Shown here: in pieces, positions 42,446 to 54,890 of the stretch
Position numbering within the stretch: position 1 is the first letter of the stretch
Layout of the letters: every line of letters begins with the position of its first letter
Origin: Heyndrickxia vini
GTDB lineage: Bacteria; Bacillota; Bacilli; Bacillales; Bacillaceae_C
DNA: 64,000 bases
Assembly (NCBI RefSeq): GCF_016772275.1
Contig: NZ_CP065425.1
Span: forward strand, 424,001-488,000
Reading direction: 5' to 3'
Position numbers and translations under genes: made by a program
Notes under the pieces: generated by a model
Database searches by the model: none
What the model saw: only the letters and a program-made list of their open reading frames with translations
What the model was told of the DNA's origin: nothing

Positions 42446-43614
42446 CTATCTCTTAATAGATTTTTGTTTTGAATATACGGTCTCTTGATAATGCATTAAA
42501 ACAGCTCCAACTAACCGAAAAGCAGACTGTGTATTTGGAAAGATACGGATAACTCTTTCTCTTCGACGTACTTCTTGGTTTAAACGTTCAAGAGAATTTG
42601 TACTACGAATGTGGCATCGTATATCTTCCGGGTACTCCATGTATTGAATGGTATCTTCGAACCCTTCATCTAAAATAGAGAGTGCCTGTTTATACTTAGA
42701 ATTTTCACCAAACTGATCCATCAGCTCCTCTTTACATTTCCGGGTGTCTTCGATAGTGACCGCTTCAAAAATACGCTTTATCATCATTCGAATATCGGCG
42801 GAGTCTTTTTTAGGTAGTCTTTCAATGATATTTCGTTTAAAATGTACGTTACACCTTTGCCAGCTAGTTCCAATGAATTCTCGTTGAATGGCTTTTTGTA
42901 GTCCTTGATGAGCATCTGAAATCACTAACTTTGGAGATTGAAGACCTCGTGATTTAAGTTGTTTAAAAAAATGGCTCCAACTCTCAAAACTTTCAGCGTG
43001 ATCTACACTTAGACCAAGTATTTCACGCTTTTTGTGATCCGTAATAGCTGTGGCAATATAAACAGCTTTAGAGACTACACGGTTATGTTCTCTAACTTTT
43101 ATATACATTGCATCCAAAAAAACAAATGGATAGTATGTTATATTTAAAAGTAGTTTTTACCTCAATCATTGACGATAGGATCAAGCTTCTGAGTAAGGGA
43201 AGAAACGAATGACTTCGAGATATTTTCGCCACAAAGTTGTTCTACTATGTGCGTAACCTTACGGGTAGAAACCCCATTGATAACCATCTCCAGCATAGAG
43301 AGAACTAAAGCCTGGTCGCACCGAGAATATTTTTCAAAAACGGAAGATGAAAACTCCCCATTTCGAGTTCTAGGCACTCTTAGTTTTATTTTACCGATAC
43401 TCATGGTTAGTTCTCTTTCATAGTAGCCATTGCGGTAATCTAGACGTTCAGGAGAGCGTTCATAAGCGTCCGCATGTAAATAATCATCTCTTTCCTTTTC
43501 CATGTACTCATTTAAAACTAAAACAATCGCTGATTTAATAACTGCGTCAATATTGGAATTCAAAACAGATTCTTTTAAAAGATCCATATCTAGGTTAAAC
43601 TGTAATTGGGTCAT
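42446..43614 (-). pseudogene. IS256-family transposase, disrupted
   Basis: Mutator-type DDE transposase. The first part (43614-43162) has ERLDYRNGYYERELTMSIGKIKLRVPR and stops after LDPIVND. The second part resumes in another frame (TYYPFVFLDAMYIKVRE, catalytic Asp in FLDAMY) and includes LVISDAHQGLQKAI and the final RLNQEVRRRERVIRIFPN. Between them are an in-frame TGA and a frame change within 45 bases. At least two lesions make autonomous transposition unlikely. A programmed frameshift alone would not explain the stop. Confidence 0.88.
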
Positions 43615-43714
43615 TTTATATTCCTCTTTTCATTGTTTATCGTCGTTGAAAACATTGTTTCCAAGAGGGATTAAAATGACTCTTTTCTTTTTACACAATT
43701 ATATGGACTTAATC

Positions 43715-43722
43715 CGCCACCT
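43715..43722. repeat. Target-site duplication, right copy
   Basis: CGCCACCT, identical to 42222-42229, directly after the IS end. Confidence 0.9.
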
Positions 43723-44006
43723 TGTTCTTTTACTAAATTTAATGTTTCTTCCCCTGTTTCTTTATTGAAATCGACTAATGCAACAGTTGCACCCTCACTT
43801 GCAAGTTTTAAACTGCTCGCTCTTCCAATACCGCTTCCTGCTCCAGTGATAACAGCAATTTTATTTGATAATTCCATGTATATCTCCCCTTGTTTATTAT
43901 TTAGTACATCAACTATTCTATCGCTTGTAATGTTAAATATATTGTATTATCTTACGATTAATAGTATTTATTTAATGGAATAAATTTGAAGGAGATAATG
44001 AAATAG

Positions 44007-45260
44007 ATGGAGATAAACTTAGCAGACTTACAATATATATGTGAATTGTTTTATAAATCCCACCAAATATCCGTATATTTTATAAATCAATTTGGTGAAT
44101 TTGAATATGAACTTTCGAAAAGTGATTTACGGGAAAACTCGTATTATGCGCCTATTAAGGAACAGATAAGTGTATACACGTATGAAGATGACCCAAATGA
44201 TTTTCCTATTTTTTTTACCAATTCAAATTTGAACTTTTTCTTTATAAATCTAAAAAAATCCCAACTTTTTTTAGGTACAATTATTGTCGGACCGGTCCTT
44301 GAATCAAAAATATCTGATGAAGATATCAACAAAATTATGGACGCTTTTAAAGGGGGATTGAATAAAAGGAAACTTATTGAATACTATCAATCTGTGCCCA
44401 TTATGGATAAGCAGCAACTGCTGGCGATTAGTTTATTAATGTATTATTTAATTTATCGAAAAAAATTAGATAAAACATTTGTCGTACAAAACAATCACGA
44501 CTTGAACCCTGATTTGATAGAAGTAGCAGACCTAGATCTTGAGCTATCTAAAGGTAGAAGGAATTTTCTCTTTCATTCCAATCTTTCATATGAGAGGGTT
44601 GTGCTAGATTATGTCAAAAATGGACGCATCGATAAATTAAAAGATATTTTTGATTACTCCATTGTTGGTGAAGCAGAACTAGGCTTATTATCGAAGCGGA
44701 ATCGATTAAGAAGTGAAAAAAATTTAATGATAACGGGAATTGCTCTAGTCTGCAGAGCAGCCATAGAAGGCGGATTAAATGATGAAACGGCATTTACATT
44801 AAGTGATTTCTATATTCAAAAACTAGAAGAACGAGGGAATCTAAAGGCAATATTAAAAGTGACCGAAGAAGCCATAAAAGATTTTACCAATCGAGTATAT
44901 CAATTAAATGAAGCAAAATATTCTGCACCGATTATCGAATGTCAGCATTATATTTATAATCATCTTTATGGAAACATTACACTTGATAATCTTGCAGAAC
45001 TGTGTTGTTTAAGCCCTAATTACTTATCCTCACTTTTTAAAAAGGAAGTAGGTATACCAATTAGCGAATATATACAACAGCAGCGAATAGAAGAAGCCAA
45101 AAAACTACTAGTTCTGACAAAACATCCGATATCTGATATCAGCACATGGCTAAATTTTAATGATCAAAGCTATTTTATAAAGGTATTTAAAAAATTCATT
45201 GGTATAACCCCAAGGCAGTTTAGAAGTGAGCATTCATCTGGACACAATTCTTCACGATGA
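44007..45260 (+). CDS. AraC-family regulator with an N-terminal sensor domain
   Basis: A 417-residue protein. The C-terminal 100 residues are an AraC double helix-turn-helix (ITLDNLAELCCLSPNYLSSLF, then PISDISTWLNFNDQSYFIKVFKKFIGITPRQFR). The first 150 residues form a mixed alpha/beta sensor region and are not a clear match to a named domain. A helical linker follows. Divergent from the IS-interrupted SDR, which it may have controlled. AAGGAGA lies 11 bases before the ATG. Confidence 0.85.
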   Translation: MEINLADLQYICELFYKSHQISVYFINQFGEFEYELSKSDLRENSYYAPIKEQISVYTYEDDPNDFPIFFTNSNLNFFFINLKKSQLFLGTIIVGPVLESKISDEDINKIMDAFKGGLNKRKLIEYYQSVPIMDKQQLLAISLLMYYLIYRKKLDKTFVVQNNHDLNPDLIEVADLDLELSKGRRNFLFHSNLSYERVVLDYVKNGRIDKLKDIFDYSIVGEAELGLLSKRNRLRSEKNLMITGIALVCRAAIEGGLNDETAFTLSDFYIQKLEERGNLKAILKVTEEAIKDFTNRVYQLNEAKYSAPIIECQHYIYNHLYGNITLDNLAELCCLSPNYLSSLFKKEVGIPISEYIQQQRIEEAKKLLVLTKHPISDISTWLNFNDQSYFIKVFKKFIGITPRQFRSEHSSGHNSSR

Positions 45261-45308
45261 TAGCTTTAGAAAAATTCTACTAGGAAATAGTTCTGAGGTA
45301 ATGTATTA

Positions 45309-45338
45309 TTGACAGATATAAGGCAATATTGCTAAAAT
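45309..45338 (+). promoter_or_regulatory. Promoter of licT
   Basis: Perfect TTGACA, an 18-base spacer and TAAAAT, about 28 bases before the RAT. Confidence 0.65.
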
Positions 45339-45365
45339 TAGAGCAAAGTATATACAACTTAAATA

Positions 45366-45452
45366 TGGATTGTTACTGTTCGGCAGGCAAAACCTAAGTT
45401 TGTGAAGGGATATCTTTAATGGTATTCTTATTATCAAATTTAGGTTTTTTTG
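45366..45452 (+). promoter_or_regulatory. RAT and terminator upstream of licT
   Basis: GGATTGTTACTG-TTCG-GCAGGCAAAACCTAAG is the RAT. Its end is shared with the terminator arm AAACCTAAGTTTG, which pairs with CAAATTTAGGTTT, followed by T residues. LicT should therefore control its own synthesis. Confidence 0.88.
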
Positions 45453-45508
45453 TTGAGGTAAGAAAGTACAAATTTTATTGTGTTAGCAGTAGTACAAAGT
45501 ATCTGCAA

Positions 45509-45664
45509 TGTCTAGCTCCAGCGCCTATCGACTAGCGTACTTCAGGACTCCTCCCTACGATAAGTCAACATCGATTCGCCCTTTTGGGCTCATCGTGTTT
45601 CCTTTATCTCAGTCGAAGTCCCTCCAGTCCGTACGTCGATGAGCAAGGCGCTTGTGCTTTTCTT
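45509..45664. repeat. Bacillaceae-type intergenic repeat (TGTCTAGCTCCAGCGCC...GGCGCTTGTGCTTTTCTT)
   Basis: A 156-bp non-coding segment with complementary ends (CAGCGCCT and AAGGCGCTTG) and several inner pairings, such as CGACTAGCGTAC with GTACGTCGATG. From memory, segments with these ends are dispersed in many Bacillaceae genomes. It lies between the licT RAT/terminator and the licT start, making the leader longer by about 150 bases. Confidence 0.6.
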
Positions 45665-45708
45665 ATTGTTTTTGATTTAAAAATATTTTAATCAAGGGCG
45701 AGTGGGAA

Positions 45709-46569
45709 ATGAAAATTAAAAAGATATTAAACAATAATGTCGTTATATCTGAAAACGAATGCAATCAGGAAATTGTCGTCATGGGCCGGGGACTGGCCTT
45801 TCAAAAAAAGGTCGGGGAAATCTTTGATTCTGCTAAAGTTGAGAAGACCTTTGTTTTGGAGACGCAAGGAATTTCAGAAAAGCTTGCAAGGTTATTGAGG
45901 GATACGTCTGAACTATATTTGAACATCGCTTCAAAAATTATGGACTACGCACAGTCTCATCTTCCTTACAAACTAGATGAATATTTATATGTTGCGTTGA
46001 CTGATCACTTAAGCTTTGCGATTAGCAGATATAAACAAGGAATTCATTTAAAAAATCCATTGCAATGGGAAATTCGGAAATATTATAAGCAGGAGTATCA
46101 AATTGCACTAAAGGCGCTCGAGATTATTGAAAACGAGACAAACATAACATTAGGAGAGGACGAGGCTGCTTCAATTGCCCTTCATTTAGTTAATAGTCAG
46201 TTATCAGGCGAGAACATGGCGGCGGCTGTTCAAATTACTGAGATGGTAAATACAATTCTGAATATCGTAAAATATCATTTCAAAATGGAGTTAGACGAGA
46301 ATTCAGTGAATTACGAACGGTTTTTAACCCATCTTCGCTTCTTTGCTGTTCGCTTTGTTCGCAAAGAAAAACTCGATGAGACCGTCGATCCGTTCTTTTT
46401 TGATCAAATTCAATTAAAGTATCCAAATGCTTTTGAATGTACGAAAAAAATCGCCGCTTATTTAAACAATCAATTTAATTGGGAATTAACAAAAGATGAA
46501 GAAGTTTATTTAACGGTGCACATCCATCGAGTTACAAACCGTCAAAAAATGAAGGAAGGATCCGATTAG
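45709..46569 (+). CDS. licT: BglG-family transcriptional antiterminator LicT
   Basis: RNA-binding antiterminator for beta-glucoside genes, 286 residues. The co-antiterminator RNA-binding domain covers residues 1-55 (KKILNNNVVI, VVMGRGLAFQKKVG). PRD1 has His100 and His159 and PRD2 has His208 and His271/273, matching the regulatory histidines of B. subtilis LicT (100, 159, 207, 269). PTS-mediated phosphorylation of these sites should link activity to sugar supply. A weak GGGCGAGTGGG precedes the ATG. RATs lie before licT, bglP, bglH2 and the HAD gene at 36.3 kb. Confidence 0.95.
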   Translation: MKIKKILNNNVVISENECNQEIVVMGRGLAFQKKVGEIFDSAKVEKTFVLETQGISEKLARLLRDTSELYLNIASKIMDYAQSHLPYKLDEYLYVALTDHLSFAISRYKQGIHLKNPLQWEIRKYYKQEYQIALKALEIIENETNITLGEDEAASIALHLVNSQLSGENMAAAVQITEMVNTILNIVKYHFKMELDENSVNYERFLTHLRFFAVRFVRKEKLDETVDPFFFDQIQLKYPNAFECTKKIAAYLNNQFNWELTKDEEVYLTVHIHRVTNRQKMKEGSD

Positions 46570-46592
46570 GAAAAAGCCTAAAATACATTTTA

Positions 46593-46629
46593 TGAAAGCG
46601 TTGACATCCATTGAAAGCGCTGTTACAAT
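46593..46629 (+). promoter_or_regulatory. bglP promoter overlapped by two cre sites
   Basis: The promoter is TTGACA (46601-46606), 17 bases, TACAAT (46624-46629). The cre at 46593-46606 (TGAAAGCGTTGACA) matches the consensus at 14 of 14 positions and contains the -35 box. A second site at 46612-46625 (TGAAAGCGCTGTTA, 13 of 14) fills the spacer. CcpA bound here should block RNA polymerase when glucose is present. Confidence 0.85.
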
Positions 46630-46657
46630 AAATTTAAATTAAATCATAAATTCTTTT

Positions 46658-46732
46658 AGGATTGTTACTGGTCATGCAGGCTAAACCTAAATTGCTCCGT
46701 CGCTGATTGACGTGTGCAATTTAGGTTTTTTA
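46658..46732 (+). promoter_or_regulatory. RAT and terminator 1 upstream of bglP
   Basis: GGATTGTTACTG-GTCAT-GCAGGCTAAACCTAAA overlaps the terminator arm AAACCTAAATTGC, which pairs with GCAATTTAGGTTT before a T run. Confidence 0.9.
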
Positions 46733-46810
46733 TTTTTCAATGCTGTCCAGCGGCGAGCTTTTCTAATAAGGAGGCGGATCTTCATCCATACAAATTTAAT
46801 AACTTCGTTT

Positions 46811-46891
46811 AGGAATGTAACCTCTTTGGGCATAACCTGAACTAATCTGAAAAGGCATATTTATGTGTATTCAGATTAGTTCAGGTTTTTT
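46811..46891 (+). promoter_or_regulatory. Divergent second RAT-like sequence and terminator 2 upstream of bglP
   Basis: AGGAATGTAACC-TCTTTG-GGCATAACCTGAA has the order of a RAT but several changes from the other four. It overlaps a perfect 17-bp terminator stem (46834-46850 with 46871-46887, AACCTGAACTAATCTGA) followed by six T residues. A second barrier between promoter and bglP. Confidence 0.65.
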
Positions 46892-46893
46892 AG

Positions 46894-50354
<3,461 letters not shown>

Positions 50355-50357
50355 CCT

Positions 50358-50386
50358 TTGTCATTCATTTAAAGAAGGTTTATAAT
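50358..50386 (+). promoter_or_regulatory. Separate promoter of bglH2
   Basis: TTGTCA, a 17-base spacer and a perfect TATAAT begin 4 bases after the bglH1 stop, directly upstream of another RAT. Confidence 0.65.
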
Positions 50387-50412
50387 TAGTATAAATCGAA
50401 TAATGAATTTTC

Positions 50413-50497
50413 AGGATTGTGACTGGTAAAGCAGGCAAAACCTAAGAAAGCATAGAATCTTGTTCAGGCAAGATAATTTCTTTCTTAGGTTTTTTGT
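50413..50497 (+). promoter_or_regulatory. RAT and terminator upstream of bglH2
   Basis: GGATTGTGACTG-GTAAA-GCAGGCAAAACCTAAG, with one change (T to G) from the licT RAT core. It overlaps AAACCTAAGAAAG, which pairs with CTTTCTTAGGTTT before a T run. Confidence 0.9.
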
Positions 50498-50528
50498 TTT
50501 TATGTGGAACACTATATAAAAAAAATGA

Positions 50529-51983
<1,455 letters not shown>

Positions 51984-52004
51984 ATTTGCCTAAACGGATG
52001 TTTT

Positions 52005-52040
52005 AAAAGGGGGGGATTTCAATGAAGTCCCCCTTCTTAC
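52005..52040 (+). terminator. Weak hairpin between bglH2 and the lactonase gene
   Basis: AAGGGGG pairs with CCCCCTT around a 14-base loop, followed by CTTACTT rather than a clean T run. It probably lowers rather than stops transcription into the next gene. Confidence 0.5.
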
Positions 52041-52070
52041 TTCTAAAATCTTGTGAAAAGGAGAATCCAA

Positions 52071-53135
52071 ATGAGTAAATCGAGCAGTTCTTTGACTGGT
52101 TATGTTGGTACGTATACAAAAGGTGATAGTGTTGGTATTTACAAATTTTCTTTAGATACTGAACAACCGGAGATTAAAGATGTACAGGTAGCTGCCAAAC
52201 TGGGCAACCCTACATATTTGACCATTAGTGAGGATAATCGGTATCTCTATTCTGTTATCAAAGATGGAGAGTCAGGTGGTGTAGCCGCTTACTCTATTTC
52301 AGGTGAAACAGGTGAATTAACATACCTAAACAGTCAGCTAACTGAAGGGGCCTCTCCTTGCCATGTTAGTGTTGATAATGAAAATAATCATGTAGTTACA
52401 GCCAATTATCATAAAGGAACAGTTGAATTGTATGAAGTAAACAGTGAAAATGGCATGGTTGCTCCGGCATCATCAACCATTCAACATGAAGGATCCGGTC
52501 CTAATAAAGAAAGGCAAGAAAAACCACATGTCCATTATTCGGGTTTTACACCTGAAGGAAAGTACATTGCTGTAATTGATTTAGGAATCGACAAATTAAT
52601 TACATATGCAAACAATGATGGTGTACTGGAAGAAGTGAGCTGTTTATCTCTAACTCCGGGAAGTGGACCGAGACATCTCGAGTTTCATCCAAATGGAAAA
52701 CACGCCTATCTAATGACTGAGCTTAGTTCAGAAGTGATAACTTTATCTTATGATAGTGAAAATGGCACCTTTGAGGAGATTCAATCCTTATCTACGATTC
52801 CGGCTGACTTTACGGAAAACAATCAGGGCAGTGCAATCCATGTCACAACTGATGGCCGTTTTGTCTATGTTTCTAATAGAGGACATAATAGCATTGCCGT
52901 CTTTAGTGTCAACCAAGAATCAGGGGAACTGACATTTATTGAGCACACATCTACTGAAGGGGATTGGCCTAGGGATTTTGAGTTAGATCCATCTGAACGA
53001 TTTGTAGTGGCTTCTAATCAGGAGTCAGGGAATTTGGTGTTATATACAAGAGATGAAACTACAGGAAAGTTAACGCTTATCCAATCCGATATTTCCGTTC
53101 CTTTTCCCGTGTGTGTGAAGTTTTTGAATGATTGA
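52071..53135 (+). CDS. Lactonase family (YkgB/Pgl-type) beta-propeller protein
   Basis: A 354-residue seven-bladed beta propeller of the lactonase_7 family, which includes 6-phosphogluconolactonase. GYVGTYTKGDSVGIYKFSLD opens blade 1; GPRHLEFHPNGKHAYLMTEL and DWPRDFELDPSERFVVASNQ are family blocks. The start is the ATG after AAAAGGAG; six earlier codons are rejected. Its place behind bglH2 suggests a link with glucose 6-phosphate oxidation or with lactone by-products of glucoside use. Confidence 0.83.
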   Translation: MSKSSSSLTGYVGTYTKGDSVGIYKFSLDTEQPEIKDVQVAAKLGNPTYLTISEDNRYLYSVIKDGESGGVAAYSISGETGELTYLNSQLTEGASPCHVSVDNENNHVVTANYHKGTVELYEVNSENGMVAPASSTIQHEGSGPNKERQEKPHVHYSGFTPEGKYIAVIDLGIDKLITYANNDGVLEEVSCLSLTPGSGPRHLEFHPNGKHAYLMTELSSEVITLSYDSENGTFEEIQSLSTIPADFTENNQGSAIHVTTDGRFVYVSNRGHNSIAVFSVNQESGELTFIEHTSTEGDWPRDFELDPSERFVVASNQESGNLVLYTRDETTGKLTLIQSDISVPFPVCVKFLND

Positions 53136-53195
53136 TTGAAAGTATGTGTTGTGGCCAGAATAGCCTCGGCATTCGTATGTAAATTCCTACTAAAT

Positions 53196-53228
53196 AGCTC
53201 AGAGTCAATAATGGCTCTGAGCTTATTT
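53196..53228. terminator. Terminator between the lactonase and HAD genes
   Basis: Perfect 9-bp stem AGCTCAGAG/CTCTGAGCT with a 10-base loop; T-poor tail, convergent genes. Confidence 0.65.
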
Positions 53229-53275
53229 GGGGTTTAAGTTTGTGCAATTTCCTACATTATCGGAACTACTTTATG

Positions 53276-53857
53276 TCAGCTTTTTACTTTTTCGCTCGTA
53301 AAATCGATCGTAAAAAATTCCGAGTAATCCCGTAAATGATAATCGGCTACTTTACTTTGACCTTGAAAAATGCACGTTGAAATTCCTAATTCCTTTGCGG
53401 GCAATAAGTCTAATTCTCTGTCCCCAATAGCTAAATCGATTTTGTGCTTTGAATGTAAATGAATATATGCTGCCGCGTTAGGTTTACGGGGAAATCCATC
53501 GTCGATAGTAACCATTTCAACAAAGTATTTGCTCCATCCATAATATTCTAAAATGGCTAAAACGCCTTTCCTATGCTTATGTGTCATAATTACATTTTTA
53601 TTTGCAAATTTTAAGATCTCCTCTACATGTTCAAAAGGTTTACTATCTTTAGGTAATAATTGTTTCCTTAAATGATTAATTTCTTCCTCTTGAGCAGGCG
53701 AAATATTGTAATATTCAAGTGCATGGGAATACGAAATTTTTAACTTTTCGTAGATTTCTTGTTTATCCACCGAATCACCTAAAACGTGAGAAAGGATCTT
53801 TGTATACCCAGGATATGTATCAAATAATGTTCCGTCAAAGTCCCACAAAATATTCAA
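53276..53857 (-). CDS. HAD-superfamily hydrolase (phosphoglycolate phosphatase-like)
   Basis: A 193-residue HAD protein beginning directly with motif I (MNILWDFDGTLFDTYPGYTK). Motif II is VIMTHKHRKG and the last motif is IGDRELDLLPAKELGIST. A small helical cap (residues about 15-85) makes it an HAD-IA type. It starts at TTG five bases after AAAGGGTGG; 25 upstream in-frame codons contain that site and are rejected. Substrate unknown. Confidence 0.82.
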   Translation of the reverse strand: MNILWDFDGTLFDTYPGYTKILSHVLGDSVDKQEIYEKLKISYSHALEYYNISPAQEEEINHLRKQLLPKDSKPFEHVEEILKFANKNVIMTHKHRKGVLAILEYYGWSKYFVEMVTIDDGFPRKPNAAAYIHLHSKHKIDLAIGDRELDLLPAKELGISTCIFQGQSKVADYHLRDYSEFFTIDFTSEKVKS

Positions 53858-54043
53858 TTTAACCACCCTTTTTCTAATTATATTAGTATAAGTTCGCCAA
53901 ACGATCCTAAACTCCTTCATTAGCAAATTCACTCGATAGAAGAACAGGGTTTATCTAAGTATCCATAATCTGTGAGTTTAGACCAAACAAACTTAAACAG
54001 GTATCTAAGATGTAGGCTAGCCTTTTGAAAAAAAGCACTTTCC

Positions 54044-54673
54044 CTATTGTAAAAAAGTAGGGGGGGAATGACCCTTTGTTGATATAAATGACTCAGCTGG
54101 ATAATAGTCGATAATTTTTACAAGTTGTTTTGCCATATAGTCGGGGTGCGGTTCAAGTCCATTTTTTATCCAGTCTAATATCAAACCTAAAATACCATTG
54201 GCATAAAAAGTTGTATAAAGGTTGTTATCCAAATTAGGATCTTGTGGTGTTAATAGAGTAATGTCTTTTTTGATGAACTTTGCAATAGAGTGTAAAAAGG
54301 ATTCCTCAAATCCAGGGATTGATTGAAATTTCCCCCATAGTTTATAGAAATCTTTATTTTCCATAATGTGATCAAATACGATGATATCTGATGAGGATAA
54401 AGAGTTTAAATGAATCATATTTTTCCTTTTGTAAGGATGTTTGAAGGTTTCTACGAGCGCTGTTGTTTTGTCAGTAATCATTTCTTCGGCCAATTCTTCT
54501 TTAAAGTTGTAGTGACGATAGAAGGTTGCACGGTTATAATCGGCACGGTTCACGATGTCTGTCACAGTAATTTGTTCATAGTTTTTTTCCTCCATTAATC
54601 TAATAAAAGCCTGTTTTAATTGCAATTTGGTTCTGCGCACCCGTTTATCCAAATTTTTATCCGTGTGTATCAT
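54044..54673 (-). CDS. TetR-family regulator
   Basis: A 209-residue TetR protein with HTH ITVTDIVNRADYNRATFYRHYNFKEEL and a C-terminal domain containing TTFYANGILGLILDWIKNGL. It has the same domain type as the TetR at 40760-41401. AGGAGGG precedes the ATG. Divergent from the flavoprotein dehydrogenase, its likely target. Confidence 0.86.
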   Translation of the reverse strand: MIHTDKNLDKRVRRTKLQLKQAFIRLMEEKNYEQITVTDIVNRADYNRATFYRHYNFKEELAEEMITDKTTALVETFKHPYKRKNMIHLNSLSSSDIIVFDHIMENKDFYKLWGKFQSIPGFEESFLHSIAKFIKKDITLLTPQDPNLDNNLYTTFYANGILGLILDWIKNGLEPHPDYMAKQLVKIIDYYPAESFISTKGHSPPTFLQ

Positions 54674-54721
54674 GTGATTCCCTCCTAAACATTTAATTAT
54701 TTTAAACATATTTATGATATC

Positions 54722-54741
54722 TGTTGTTTATCAATACAACA
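54722..54741. promoter_or_regulatory. Candidate TetR operator
   Basis: TGTTGT-N8-ACAACA, a perfect inverted repeat with 6-base arms, in the divergent gap between the TetR gene and the flavoprotein gene. Binding is inferred. Confidence 0.4.
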
Positions 54742-54890
54742 TGAAGTAATTTACTGATTGAATGATTTTACTGAAGGAAACTATAGTTGTAGCAAGGGAT
54801 TATATAGCAAATGCAATTTTTTTGAATTTTCCCTACCTTTAATTAATAGTGTATCATATTTTAAATATTTCAGTGAGGGGGCTTGGGCTA

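Larger units (their letters stand above)
42230..43714 (-). mobile_element. IS256-family insertion sequence, 1485 bp
   Basis: Bounded by 8-bp direct repeats. The two 26-bp ends, read inward, are related inverted repeats sharing AAGTCC and the inner ATTGTGTAAAA (20 of 26 positions). It carries one transposase gene on the minus strand, broken in its middle, and a long hairpin between the transposase end and the element end. It sits in an SDR gene. Confidence 0.9.
41626..43877 (-). pseudogene. Short-chain dehydrogenase split by an IS256-family insertion
   Basis: The N-terminal piece (43877 to 43715) carries the cofactor loop TGAGSGIGRAS. The C-terminal piece (to 41626) carries NNAG, the Ser-Tyr-Lys set (TASTAGVRPEHSVAVYSASK) and the end GSIVLVDGGLTL. 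Removing the element (42230-43714) and one copy of the 8-bp duplication joins the pieces into exactly 253 codons in frame, reading VKEQGGEGIFVQADVSKTED across the junction. The gene was therefore intact until the insertion. AAGGGGAGA precedes the ATG. It is divergent from an AraC regulator. Confidence 0.93.
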
